A DNA stretch of 64,000 nt from Cribrihabitans_A pelagius (lineage in GTDB: Bacteria > Pseudomonadota > Alphaproteobacteria > Rhodobacterales > Rhodobacteraceae). Numbering within the stretch: the first letter of the stretch is position 1; each line of letters starts with the position of its first letter. The stretch is from NCBI RefSeq assembly GCF_048820915.1, contig NZ_JBMERR010000001.1, positions 248,001-312,000 on the forward strand. The letters run 5' to 3'. Under the pieces are notes generated by a model. That model was not told the origin of the DNA. It searched no databases and saw only the letters and a list, made by a program, of their open reading frames with translations. Positions 30,852-39,508 of this stretch are shown here, in pieces. Both the position numbers and the translations under genes were made by a program.

Positions 30852-32407
30852 GTCAGGTCCTCTTGCACCTGGGCGCGCAGGGCCAGGGCGTCCTCCAGGG
30901 TGATGCAGGTGCGCCGCGCCCAGGCCGGGTCGGCGGCGGGGAAATCGTCGCGGAAATGGCCGCCGCGGCTTTCCTCCCGCCGCAGCGCGGCGGCGGCGAT
31001 CAGGGTGGCGGTGGCGCAGATGTTGGCAAAGTTCTCGTCCTCCGCCTGTTCGGCCTCCAGCCGGGCGATGGCGGCGAGCGCCTGGCGCAGGCCGCGGCCT
31101 GTTCGGCGGACGCCCGCATGGGCGGTCATGGTTTCGCGGAGGGCTGCAAGCGCGGACGGATCGAGCGCCTGCCCGCCCGCGGGGAAATCGGGGCGGACTT
31201 CGCTCATGTTCCCGGCTTCGGGGAGGGATGCGATGTCCTCCGCGGCGTTGCGGGCGTAGACCAGCGCTTCCAAAAGCCCGTTGGAGGCCAGCCGGTTGGC
31301 GCCGTGCAGCCCGGTCGAGGACGCTTCGCCGCAGACCCACAGACGGCCGAGGCTGGCGCGCCCCTGCATGTCCGCCATGACGCCGCCCATGTGGTAATGC
31401 GCGGCGACGGCAACCGGGATCGGCTGGCGCACCGGGTCGATGCCCGCCCGCGCGCAGGTTTCGGCTACAGTGGGAAAGCGGGCCAGTACCTCGGCGCCGA
31501 GGGCCGCGCGGGTGTCCAGCATCGGGCGGCGCCCCGCTTGAGCCTCAGCAAAGATCGCGCGGGCGACGATGTCGCGCGGGGCGAGCTCCGCATCGGGGTG
31601 CAGTGCTTCCATGAAGCGTTCGCCCGCCGCATTCACCAGCACCGCGCCCTCGCCGCGCAGGGCTTCTGTCGCGAGCGGGGCCGGGTCCTCGCCGATGTCG
31701 AAGGCGGTGGGGTGGAACTGCACGAACTCGGGATCGGCAATCACCGCGCCCGCGCGGGCGGCAAGGCCGATCACCTGGCCGCGGATGCGGGGCGGGTTGG
31801 TGGTATGGGCATAGATCCCGCCGGAGCCGCCGCCCGCAAGCAGCACCCCCGGCGTGCGGATCAGCACCGGGGCGGAGGGCTCGCCGCCCGCGCGGGCGAC
31901 CCAAAGCCCGGATACGCTGCCGCCCTCGGTCTCCAGCCGCACCGCCTGGGTGTGCTCCAGCACCTGCACCGAGGGCGCTGCACGCACCGCGGCCACCAGC
32001 GTCTGCATGATGCGCTGGCCCGCCTGGTCACCCTTCACCCGCACCACGCGGGCAGCCGAATGTGCGGCTTCGCGGTTCAGAACGTAGTTGCCCGCCGCGT
32101 CGCGGTCGAACGGCGTGCCAAGCCCGGTGAGGTCAAGGACATGGCGGCGCGCCACCCGCGTGACCATCGCGGCCACCTCCGGATCGACGGTGCCGGCACC
32201 CGCCACTTCGGTGTCGAGCGCATGTGCGGTGGGGCTGTCGCCCGCCGCCATCGCCGCCGCCACGCCACCCTGCGCCCAAGCCGAGCTGGCGCCTTCGCCC
32301 AAAGCTTCCGGGGAGATCACCAGCACCGGCCGCGGCGCCAGTTCGAGCGCGGCATAAAGCGCGCCCAGCCCGGCGCCGGCGATGACGATACGGCCGGTCT
32401 CGATCAC
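30848..32407 (-). CDS. nadB: L-aspartate oxidase
   Basis: This 519-residue flavoprotein oxidises L-aspartate to iminoaspartate for NAD synthesis. The FAD motif is IVIAGAGLGALYAALEL at the N-terminus, with SSAWAQGGVAAAM, HYHMGGVMADMQGRASLGRLW and GLHGANRLASNGLLEALVYA, characteristic of NadB and fumarate reductase flavoproteins. It lies 4 bp after nadA and overlaps nadC. Confidence 0.95.
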   Translation of the reverse strand: MIETGRIVIAGAGLGALYAALELAPRPVLVISPEALGEGASSAWAQGGVAAAMAAGDSPTAHALDTEVAGAGTVDPEVAAMVTRVARRHVLDLTGLGTPFDRDAAGNYVLNREAAHSAARVVRVKGDQAGQRIMQTLVAAVRAAPSVQVLEHTQAVRLETEGGSVSGLWVARAGGEPSAPVLIRTPGVLLAGGGSGGIYAHTTNPPRIRGQVIGLAARAGAVIADPEFVQFHPTAFDIGEDPAPLATEALRGEGAVLVNAAGERFMEALHPDAELAPRDIVARAIFAEAQAGRRPMLDTRAALGAEVLARFPTVAETCARAGIDPVRQPIPVAVAAHYHMGGVMADMQGRASLGRLWVCGEASSTGLHGANRLASNGLLEALVYARNAAEDIASLPEAGNMSEVRPDFPAGGQALDPSALAALRETMTAHAGVRRTGRGLRQALAAIARLEAEQAEDENFANICATATLIAAAALRREESRGGHFRDDFPAADPAWARRTCITLEDALALRAQVQEDLT

Positions 32408-32411
32408 GGTG

Positions 32412-33464
32412 TCAGAGACCCAGCTTGCGGCTGAGGCCGATCATCCGCTCGACCGCGACGCGGGCTTTTTCGGCCACCGCCGGATCAACCTCGACCGGCT
32501 CGCTCATGGTGTGCAGCGACCACAGGATCTTCTCCAGCGTGATCATCTTCATGTAGGGGCACATGTTGCAGGGGCCGACGAATTCGACCGCGGGCAGCTG
32601 ATCGGCGATGTTGGACGCCATAGAGCATTCGGTGATCAGCAGCGCCTTTTCCGGCTTTTCGTCCGTCACGTATTTCAGGATGCCGCTGGTCGAGCCGGAA
32701 AAATCGGCCTCCGCCACCACATCGGGCGGGCATTCGGGATGCGCGATCAGCCGGGTGCCGGGGTTCCACTCGCGGAAGTCGCGGAGGTCCTGGGCGCTGT
32801 ACTGCTCGTGCACAATGCAGGAGCCCTCCCACCAGACGATGTTCTTCTCCGGCACCTGCTGGGCGATGTTCTGCGCCAGATACTGGTCCGGGGTCATGAT
32901 GATGGTTTCGGCATCAAGCGCCGCGACGATCTGCGCCGCGTTCGAGGAGGTGCAGCAGATGTCGGACGCTGCCTTCACCTCGGCGGTGGTGTTCACGTAG
33001 GTGACCACCGGCGCGCCCGGGTAGCGGCGGCGCATTTCCTCGACGCCTTCGGCGGTGATGCTTTCGGCCAGCGAGCAGCCGGCCGCCATATCGGGGATCA
33101 GCACGGTCTTTTCCGGGCTCAGGATCTTGGAGGTCTCGGCCATGAAATGCACGCCGCATTGCACGATCACATCGGCCTCCACCCGGGTCGCCTCGATCGC
33201 CAGCTGCAGGCTGTCGCCGACCACGTCCGAAATGCCGTGGTAGATCTCGGGCGTCATGTAGTTGTGTGCGAGGATCACCGCGTTGCGCTGCTTCTTCAGC
33301 TCCAGAATCGCGGCCACGTAAGGCGCATGCACGGCCCAGTCGGCGGGAGTCACCACCCGGTTCATGCGTCCGTAGACATCGGCCATTTCAGCGGCGAGGG
33401 CCGGGTTGGGCGCCAGATCGTAGTGAGCGGCGAGTTGATCCCGCATGGATTGCAGGTCGAACAT
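32412..33464 (-). CDS. nadA: Quinolinate synthase
   Basis: This 350-residue [4Fe-4S] enzyme condenses iminoaspartate with dihydroxyacetone phosphate. Cluster cysteines are visible in IVQCGVHFMAE, DICCTSSNA and GPCNMCPYMK; VILAHNYMTPEI and HPECPPDVV are also typical. The start at 33464 has GAGGAA ahead. First gene of the NAD operon. A small inverted repeat (GCGTCC 33482-33487 / GGACGC 33501-33506) lies just upstream and could be regulatory. Confidence 0.95.
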   Translation of the reverse strand: MFDLQSMRDQLAAHYDLAPNPALAAEMADVYGRMNRVVTPADWAVHAPYVAAILELKKQRNAVILAHNYMTPEIYHGISDVVGDSLQLAIEATRVEADVIVQCGVHFMAETSKILSPEKTVLIPDMAAGCSLAESITAEGVEEMRRRYPGAPVVTYVNTTAEVKAASDICCTSSNAAQIVAALDAETIIMTPDQYLAQNIAQQVPEKNIVWWEGSCIVHEQYSAQDLRDFREWNPGTRLIAHPECPPDVVAEADFSGSTSGILKYVTDEKPEKALLITECSMASNIADQLPAVEFVGPCNMCPYMKMITLEKILWSLHTMSEPVEVDPAVAEKARVAVERMIGLSRKLGL

Positions 33465-33682
33465 GGCAATTCCTCAAAGTTGCGTCCGGGGTGGCACTTT
33501 GGACGCGGGTTGTTTCACGTTCGCCACGCGCACGCAAGCGCGCGGGGGCGCTAACGGCGGCATCTGCGGTGATTTGGCGCCGCTCCGGGGATGTACGGGG
33601 CTGTCCAGTGGCGTCCTGGCCTGGCTGGGGCCGTGCGGAGGTGTCCTGGAGGTGTTCGGCGGGGGCTTGAGGCGGGGATTTC

Positions 33683-33701
33683 CGGCACCGGTGCCGTTTT
33701 T
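33683..33701 (+). promoter_or_regulatory. 14-bp palindrome followed by a T-tract upstream of tupB
   Basis: CGGCACCGGTGCCG (33683-33696) is perfectly self-complementary and followed by TTTTT. It lies 100 bp before tupB in the 333-bp gap 33465-33797, which shows no gene. It could be a terminator-like attenuator or an operator. Confidence 0.45.
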
Positions 33702-33797
33702 GATCGCCCCTGCGTCTGCTCCCGCGATTTTGCCCGGCGCAAGGGCGTGTTAGACCCGGCGGCGACAGAAGCTGCGGGCGGGAGAGACAGGGGCGCG

Positions 33798-34502
33798 ATG
33801 GAGGATCTTTGGGCAGGGCTGACCCGGGCCGCCTGGCTGCTGGTGAGCCTTGATGCAGATCTGGTGGAGATCACCCTGCGCTCGCTCCGGGTGACGCTGA
33901 GCGCGCTGGCGATTGCCTGCGTGATCGCCTTGCCGCTGGCGGCCCTGCTGGCGGTGCGCCGGTTCCGCCTGCGCCGCGCCACCATCGCGGTTTTGAACGC
34001 GCTGATGGGGCTGCCGCCGGTGGTGGTCGGGCTGGTGGTCTATGTGCTCTTGTCGCGCTCCGGCCCGCTGGGTGTGCTGGGCCTGCTGTTCACCCCGGCG
34101 GCGATGATCGCCGCGCAAGTGGTGATCATCGTGCCGCTCATCGCGTCGATTGCGCATCAGTCGCTGCGTGAACTGTGGAGCGATTACCACGACCTCCTGA
34201 TCTCGATGAACGCGACCCAGTTCCAGCGCATACAGGCGCTGCTGTGGGACGGCCGCCGGGCGCTCCTGACCGCGGCGCTGGCGGGCTTCGGCCGCGCCAT
34301 TGGCGAGGTCGGCGCGATCATGGTCGTGGGCGGCAATATCGACCACGCGACAAGGGTGCTGACCACGGCAATTGCGCTGGAGACCGGCAAGGGCGATTTC
34401 GCCATGGCGCTGGGGCTCGGCTTCGTGCTGATCGCGCTGGCCATCGCCGTGAACCTTGCCATCCACTGGCTCGGCCGGACCGAAAGCGAGGGGCGCTGGT
34501 GA
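33798..34502 (+). CDS. tupB: Tungstate ABC transporter permease
   Basis: This 234-residue inner-membrane permease with about five to six helices carries the cytoplasmic EAA-like loop (SISMNATQFQ-type region near residues 135-160, DGRRALLTAALAGFGRAIGE). Its lack of a separate second permease and the TupA/TupC partners fit the Tup tungstate importer rather than ModABC. The start at 33798 (MEDLWAGL) is supported by AGGGG; the longer frame from 33591 is not membrane-like. It overlaps tupC by one base. Confidence 0.85.
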   Translation: MEDLWAGLTRAAWLLVSLDADLVEITLRSLRVTLSALAIACVIALPLAALLAVRRFRLRRATIAVLNALMGLPPVVVGLVVYVLLSRSGPLGVLGLLFTPAAMIAAQVVIIVPLIASIAHQSLRELWSDYHDLLISMNATQFQRIQALLWDGRRALLTAALAGFGRAIGEVGAIMVVGGNIDHATRVLTTAIALETGKGDFAMALGLGFVLIALAIAVNLAIHWLGRTESEGRW

Positions 34503-35212
34503 TGCAGATGTTCCCGCTGGTGGCCCGGGGCGCGCTGGTGCGCCGCCGCAGCAAGATCCTGGTCGGGCCTATAGATCTGGAGCTCGGCGGGCAGGGCACC
34601 TCGATCGTGATCGGCCCCAATGGCGCGGGCAAGACCACGCTGCTGAAGATGCTGCACGGGATCGTGCGGCTCGGCGGCGGCCGACTCGGCTGGGCCTGCC
34701 CGGTGGCGGAGGCGCAGAAGCACCAGGCCTTCGTGTTCCAGACCCCGGTGATGCTGCGCCGCACGGTGCTGGACAACATCACCTATCCGCTGCGGCTCAC
34801 CGGCATGGGCCGCAAGGAGGCCCGCGCCCGCGCCGAGGACTGGGCCGGGCGGGTCGGTCTGGAGGGCATTCTTGGGCGCCAGGCCACCAACCTGTCGGGC
34901 GGCGAGCGGCAGAAGCTGGCGCTGGCCCGTGCGCTGGTGCGCGAGCCTCAGGTGCTGTTCCTGGACGAGCCCTGCGCCGCGCTGGACGGCCGCGCCACCC
35001 GCGAGATCGAGGCCATCCTCGCCCGCGCCGCCGCCTCCGGCACGAGGCTGATCATGTCTACCCACAATATGGGCCAGGCGCGGCGGCTGGCGGATGAAGT
35101 GATTTTCGTGCTGGGGGGACGCATTCACGAGCGCGCCCCGGCGGATGCGTTTTTTGCCGGGCCTGAGACATCCGAGGCCCGGGGTTTTCTGAACGGAGAT
35201 ATTGTCGAATGA
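34502..35212 (+). CDS. tupC: Tungstate ABC transporter ATP-binding protein
   Basis: This 236-residue ATPase has Walker A GPNGAGKTTLLKM, signature LSGGERQKLALARAL, Walker B VLFLDEPCAAL and switch His in MSTHNMGQA. It lies between tupB (1-bp overlap) and tupA (4-bp overlap). The whole importer would supply tungstate, and perhaps molybdate, to pterin-cofactor enzymes such as the SoeA homologue in this window, although that link is inference. Confidence 0.88.
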   Translation: MQMFPLVARGALVRRRSKILVGPIDLELGGQGTSIVIGPNGAGKTTLLKMLHGIVRLGGGRLGWACPVAEAQKHQAFVFQTPVMLRRTVLDNITYPLRLTGMGRKEARARAEDWAGRVGLEGILGRQATNLSGGERQKLALARALVREPQVLFLDEPCAALDGRATREIEAILARAAASGTRLIMSTHNMGQARRLADEVIFVLGGRIHERAPADAFFAGPETSEARGFLNGDIVE

Positions 35213-36012
35213 GAGTTTTCCTGGCAGGGCTGGCCGCCGCGCTGATGGCCGGCACGGTAGCTGCGGCCGCCGAGATGAAACTGGCGGTGACCACTTCCTT
35301 CCACAATTCCGGGCTCGCCGACGTGCTGCTGCCGGAGATCGCGCGCGACACCGGGCTGGAGGTGCAGATGCTGGTGGTCGGCACCGGCCAGGCGATCCGG
35401 CTGGGTGAAGCGGGCGACGTCGACGCCATCCTGGTGCATTCGCGGGCGGCGGAGGAGAAGTTCCTCGCTGCAGGCCACGGCAGCCGCCGGCGCGAGATCA
35501 TGTATAATGATTTCGTCCTGATCGGCCCGGCGCCGGACCCGGCCGGGATTGCCGGGGCTGCGGATGCAGGGGCGGCGCTGGCCGGCATCGCCGCGGCGGA
35601 GGCGGCTTTTGTGAGCCGCGGCGACGACAGCGGCACCCACAAGAAGGAGCTGAGCCTGTGGCGGGCGGCAGGGCTGGAGCCGGAGAGCTTCGGCGGATGG
35701 TACCGCGCGGTCGGCGCCGGCATGGGTGCGGCGCTCAACACCGCAGCGGGGATGGAAGCCTATATCATGTCGGACCGGGCAAGCTGGCTCAACTTCGGCA
35801 ACAAGGGGAGCCTCGCGCTGCTGTTCGCGGGTGACCCGGTGCTGTTCAACCAATACGCCTACCTGCCGGTAAATCCGGAGAAACACGCCCATGTGAAACA
35901 CGATGCGGCGCTGAAGCTGGAGGGCTGGCTGGTCTCTGAGAAGGCGCAGGCGCTGATCGACGGCTACACGATCAAAGGCGAGCAGCTCTTCGTTTTCAAC
36001 GCCAAGCGCTGA
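35209..36012 (+). CDS. tupA: Tungstate-binding periplasmic protein
   Basis: This 267-residue protein has a signal peptide ending near residue 20 (LAAALMAGTVAAAA). The oxyanion-binding motifs of TupA are present: TTSFHNSGL (a variant of the usual TTTS), and FVSRGDDSGTHKKE. The length suits the family. It is last in tupB-tupC-tupA, an order seen in other alphaproteobacteria. Confidence 0.9.
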   Translation: MRVFLAGLAAALMAGTVAAAAEMKLAVTTSFHNSGLADVLLPEIARDTGLEVQMLVVGTGQAIRLGEAGDVDAILVHSRAAEEKFLAAGHGSRRREIMYNDFVLIGPAPDPAGIAGAADAGAALAGIAAAEAAFVSRGDDSGTHKKELSLWRAAGLEPESFGGWYRAVGAGMGAALNTAAGMEAYIMSDRASWLNFGNKGSLALLFAGDPVLFNQYAYLPVNPEKHAHVKHDAALKLEGWLVSEKAQALIDGYTIKGEQLFVFNAKR

Positions 36013-36352
36013 ACGCCCGCCGCAAACCGGCGCGCGCCCTTTCCTCCCCCTGCGCTCTGCGGCAAAGGGGGGGGGCTCCCGCCCGTTCGGGGCATCGAGG
36101 ATGCCCTGCCACGGTCGGGCGTGGCGCCGTGCGCGCGCACGGCGGGGCGCTGTGGCCGCGGCTGAGCTGCCTATTGCGCGGCAAGCGCTTTCCCGCAATC
36201 CGCGGAACGCCGTTGCCCCCTTACAGCATCCGGGCACCCGGCCTCCGCCGGGCGTGCCCCCGCCGCGCGCCAGCGCGGCGCCCGGCCCAACTGTGCAAGC
36301 GGTATCTCCGATACGGCTGAGCAGGCGGGAGCGCAGCTTCTCCGCCTGCCTG
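36013..36352. other. 340-bp noncoding gap between tupA and phnF
   Basis: No credible gene. The gap holds several strong GC hairpins, for example GGGCAC-CCGGC with GCCGG-GCGTGCCC around 36231-36260, and a run of nine G's near 36066. These may be convergent terminators. No match to the type I or type II repeats was seen. Confidence 0.5.
36321..36349 (-). terminator. Hairpin just after phnF
   Basis: GCAGGCGG (36321-36328) pairs with CCGCCTGC (36342-36349) around a 13-base loop, four bases beyond the phnF stop. A T-tract is lacking, so termination is only a suggestion. Confidence 0.4.
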
Positions 36353-37066
36353 CTACACCTCCGGCCCCACCGTCAGCGCGACCCGGTCGCCTGCAAACCA
36401 GGTGCGGCCGAATTCCACCAACTGGCCGCCCAGATCGGCGTTCACCCCGGTGGTGCGCAGGATCGGGCTGCCCTCGGAGATCTGCAAATGCAGCGCCTGC
36501 GCCGCGGTGGCGAGCTTGGCGGTGATCCGGGTCTCTACCCGCGTGTAATCCTCCACCCCGCAGGCCTTCAGGGCCGTCGTGACCGAGGGTTGCTCTGACA
36601 GCGCTTCCAGCATGCCGCCGAGCCGGGCGGCAGGGAAGACGCTCTGGAACAGCGCGAGCGGGCGGCCGTCGGCCAGCGACAGCCCGTCATAGACCACCAC
36701 CTCGGCGCCCGGCTCCAGCCCCAGCGCGTCCGCCTCCCGCGTCCCGGCGGCACGGCGCTCCAGCGCCAGCACATGCTTGGCCGGCGTGCGCCCGGCGCGC
36801 GCGAGGTTCTGATGGAAGCGCACCCGCTTGCCGATCGGATAGTCGGCCGGTGCGGCAGTCACGAACACCCCGGCGCCGCGGCGCGCATGCACGAGACCTT
36901 CCTCCGCCATCGCCGCCAGCGCCCGGCGGACGGTGTGGCGGTTGACCCCGAAGCGGGCCGCAAGCTGGCTCTCCGGCGGCAGCTTGCCGCCGCTGGCGTA
37001 ACGCCCCTGAGCGATGTCACCTGTCAGCGCAATGGCGATCGATTTCCAGACCGGAGTGCGGGCCAT
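36353..37066 (-). CDS. phnF: Phosphonate-operon GntR/HutC-family regulator
   Basis: This 237-residue protein has a GntR winged helix (residues about 8-72, GGKLPPESQLAARFGVNRHTVRRALAAM) and a UTRA ligand domain (about 90-235, with ARRGAGVFV at the joint). It is divergent from phnG, the usual PhnF place. It probably represses phnGHIJKLN through the inverted repeat at 37124-37152 and may respond to a phosphonate or phosphate-related ligand. Confidence 0.9.
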   Translation of the reverse strand: MARTPVWKSIAIALTGDIAQGRYASGGKLPPESQLAARFGVNRHTVRRALAAMAEEGLVHARRGAGVFVTAAPADYPIGKRVRFHQNLARAGRTPAKHVLALERRAAGTREADALGLEPGAEVVVYDGLSLADGRPLALFQSVFPAARLGGMLEALSEQPSVTTALKACGVEDYTRVETRITAKLATAAQALHLQISEGSPILRTTGVNADLGGQLVEFGRTWFAGDRVALTVGPEV

Positions 37067-37123
37067 GTCATCAAACTTTCACAGCTGGGAGGCTTGCTCC
37101 GGCACGGGCAAGCCGGCTAACAT

Positions 37124-37152
37124 TTGTCTAGTTGTATAGTAATTGTAGACAA
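37124..37152 (+). promoter_or_regulatory. Probable PhnF operator
   Basis: TTGTCTA (37124-37130) and TAGACAA (37146-37152) form a perfect inverted repeat with a 15-bp AT-rich centre that repeats TTGTATAG. HutC-type GntR proteins bind GT-N-TA/TA-N-AC elements of this kind. The site lies 21 bp before the phnG ATG, where bound protein would block transcription. Confidence 0.65.
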
Positions 37153-37172
37153 CCCGGCAAGGGGCTTTGACC

Positions 37173-37628
37173 ATGAGTGACGAAATTTCCGCCGCCGCAC
37201 GCAAGGCCTGGATGAGCCTGCTTGCCACTGCCAGCGAGACCCGGCTGCAGGCGCTGTGGCAGGCTTATGGCGCCGCGCCCGCCTGGGATTGGCTGCGCCG
37301 CCCCGAGACCGGCAGCATCATGCTGCGCGGCCGCATGGGCGGCAGCGGCGCGCCCTTCAACCTGGGCGAGATGACGGTCACCCGCTGCGCCCTGCGGCTG
37401 CAGGACGGCACCGCGGGCCATGGCTATGTGCAGGGCCGCTCTCACGCCAAGGCGGAGATTGCCGCCAAGATCGACGCGCTGATGCAGACCGGCGCGGCCC
37501 CTGCCTTGCGTGAAGCGGTGCTGGACCCGCTTGCGGCAGCGCAGCAGGAACGCAAGGCCGCCCGTGCCGCCAAGGCAGCGGCAACCAAGGTGGAATTCTT
37601 CACAATGGCAAGAGGAGAGGACGCATGA
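37173..37628 (+). CDS. phnG: C-P lyase core subunit PhnG
   Basis: This 151-residue protein matches PhnG in size and pattern (WMSLLATA near the N-terminus, PETGSIMLRGRMGGSGAPFN, LGEMTVTRCALRL, GHGYVQGRSHAKAEIAAKID). PhnG is part of the PhnGHIJ core that attaches the phosphonate to ribose. The ATG at 37173 has AAGGGG upstream; TTG two codons earlier is less likely. It overlaps phnH by 4 bp. Confidence 0.93.
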   Translation: MSDEISAAARKAWMSLLATASETRLQALWQAYGAAPAWDWLRRPETGSIMLRGRMGGSGAPFNLGEMTVTRCALRLQDGTAGHGYVQGRSHAKAEIAAKIDALMQTGAAPALREAVLDPLAAAQQERKAARAAKAAATKVEFFTMARGEDA

Positions 37629-38212
37629 GCGCGCCCGTTTCGACAGAGGCCTGCGCGGGCGGTTTCGCTGATCCGCCAATGGAGGCCGCTTTTGCCTTCC
37701 GCGCGGCGATGACAGCGATGGCCCGCCCGGGTGAGGTGCAGGAGATCGGTGCCGCCCTGAAGGCGCCTGCCGGTGTCTCGCAAGCCGCCGCCGCCTTGCT
37801 CCTGACACTCACCGGGCCGGAGACCGGCGTCTTTCTCGCTTCCGGCGCGGACAGTGCGGAACTGCGCGCCTGGTTGGCCTTCCACACCGGCGCACCGGTG
37901 GCGGAGGCGGGCGAGGCCGAATTTGCTCTCGGCAGCTGGCAGGCGCTCCTGCCGCTGCAGCAGTACCGCGCGGGCACGCCGGAGTATCCCGACCGCTCCG
38001 CCACGCTGATCGTTGAGGCGGCAGGGTTTGCCCCTCCAAACGCGGTGCTGCGCGGCCCCGGCATCAAGGACAGCACCCGCATGGCGCTGCCCGGCATCAC
38101 CGAGCTGCAGGGGAATGCGTGCGGCTACCCGCTGGGACTGGATTTCTTTTTCACCTGCGGCGCGGAGCTCGCGGCGCTGCCGCGCTCGACGCAGATCACG
38201 GCGGGGGACTAG
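37625..38212 (+). CDS. phnH: C-P lyase core subunit PhnH
   Basis: This 195-residue protein matches PhnH (E. coli 194). It has FADPPMEAAFAFRAAMTAMARPG near the N-terminus, LTLTGPETGVFL, and RGPGIKDSTRMALPG followed by YPLGLDFFFTCG at the C-terminus. It belongs to the PhnGHIJ complex. It overlaps phnG by 4 bp and precedes phnI by 3 bp. Confidence 0.93.
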   Translation: MSAPVSTEACAGGFADPPMEAAFAFRAAMTAMARPGEVQEIGAALKAPAGVSQAAAALLLTLTGPETGVFLASGADSAELRAWLAFHTGAPVAEAGEAEFALGSWQALLPLQQYRAGTPEYPDRSATLIVEAAGFAPPNAVLRGPGIKDSTRMALPGITELQGNACGYPLGLDFFFTCGAELAALPRSTQITAGD

Positions 38213-38215
38213 CCG

Positions 38216-39331
38216 ATGTATGTTGCAGTGAAAGGCGGCGAGCGCGCCATTGAAAACGCCCATGCATGGCTGGCCGAGGAGCGCCGCGGCAACCCGGGCG
38301 TGGCCGAATTGAGTCTGGCGCAGATCCGCGAACAGCTGAGCCTCGCCGTGAACCGCGTGATGGCTGAAGGTTCCCTCTATGACCCCGATCTCGCGGCGCT
38401 GGCGATCAAGCAGGCGCGCGGCGATCTGATCGAGGCGGTGTTCCTGATCCGCGCCTACCGCACCACGCTGCCGCGGCTGGGGTCCTCGGAACCGGTCGAG
38501 ACCGCGGACATGGTCTGCGGCCGGCGAATCTCGGCGATCTTCAAGGACGCACCGGGCGGGCAGGTGCTTGGGCCGACCTTCGACTACACGCACCGGCTTC
38601 TGGATTTCAAGCTGGCCGCTGAAGGCTCAGTGCCGGAGGCCCCGACGGCGGAAGTCCCGGAGAGCGCGGCAGCGGGCACTGCCCCGCATGTCACCAGTTT
38701 CCTGCAGGCCGAGGACGTGATCGAGCGCGAGCCTGTCTCGGATTCGGAGCCAGGAGATCTGACCCGCGCCCCGATGGCATACCCGGCGGACCGGGCGCTG
38801 CGGCTGCAGGCGCTGGCGCGCGGCGACGAGGGCTTCCTTCTGGGCATCGCTTACTCGACCCAGCGCGGCTACGCGCGCAACCATGCCTTTGTCGGCGAGC
38901 TGCGCATCGGCACGGTGCCGGTGGAGATGGAGATCCCCGAGCTGGGCTTTGCTATCGAGATCGGCGAAGTGGAGCTCACCGAATGCGAGACGGTGAACCA
39001 GTTCAAGGGCTCCAGGACCCAACCGCCGCAGTTCACCCGCGGCTACGGGCTGGTCTTCGGCCAGTCCGAGCGCAAGGCCATCGCCATGGCGCTCACCGAC
39101 CGGGCGTTGCGCTGGAAGGAGCTGGGCGAGAACAACGCGGGCGCCGCCGCGCAGGACGAGGAATTCGTGCTGAGCCATGCCGACAACATCCAGGCAACCG
39201 GTTTTCTGGAGCATATCAAGCTGCCGCATTACGTCGATTTCCAGGCCGAGCTGGAGCTGCTGCGCAAGCTGCGGCGGGAGGCCGGGGCCGGTCAGGCGGA
39301 TACCATGCAAGCCGGGGAGCCGGCGAAATGA
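38216..39331 (+). CDS. phnI: C-P lyase nucleosidase subunit PhnI
   Basis: This 371-residue protein is slightly longer than E. coli PhnI (354). It starts MYVAVKGGERAIENAHAWLA and carries LIEAVFLIRAYRTTLPR, YSTQRGYARNHAFVGELRIG, LTECETVNQFKG and HADNIQATGFLEHIKLPHYV, all family hallmarks. PhnI exchanges the nucleobase of ATP or GTP for phosphonate. A 177-bp gap with two tight hairpins follows before phnJ. Confidence 0.94.
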   Translation: MYVAVKGGERAIENAHAWLAEERRGNPGVAELSLAQIREQLSLAVNRVMAEGSLYDPDLAALAIKQARGDLIEAVFLIRAYRTTLPRLGSSEPVETADMVCGRRISAIFKDAPGGQVLGPTFDYTHRLLDFKLAAEGSVPEAPTAEVPESAAAGTAPHVTSFLQAEDVIEREPVSDSEPGDLTRAPMAYPADRALRLQALARGDEGFLLGIAYSTQRGYARNHAFVGELRIGTVPVEMEIPELGFAIEIGEVELTECETVNQFKGSRTQPPQFTRGYGLVFGQSERKAIAMALTDRALRWKELGENNAGAAAQDEEFVLSHADNIQATGFLEHIKLPHYVDFQAELELLRKLRREAGAGQADTMQAGEPAK

Positions 39332-39379
39332 GCCGCGCCAGTCAAATAGTTTGGGGCGGGGCATCTGCCTGTGTTTCCC

Positions 39380-39430
39380 GCCCGGGCCGCCTGCGGCCCG
39401 GGCTGCGCCTGCCTGCCCCCCGGCAGGCGC
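39380..39430 (+). other. Two tandem strong hairpins between phnI and phnJ
   Basis: Hairpin 1 pairs GCCCGGGCC (39380-39388) with GGCCCGGGC (39395-39403), loop six bases. Hairpin 2 pairs GCGCCTGCC (39405-39413) with GGCAGGCGC (39422-39430), loop eight bases. No T-tract follows, so these look more like mRNA stabilising or processing elements than terminators. Confidence 0.65.
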
Positions 39431-39508
39431 ATTCGCGCCCGCCCAAGCAGTCACAGCTCGTCTGTGGGCGAACCTTCTACAGTTTTTCTCCATGGGAAAG
39501 GAAGCCCC

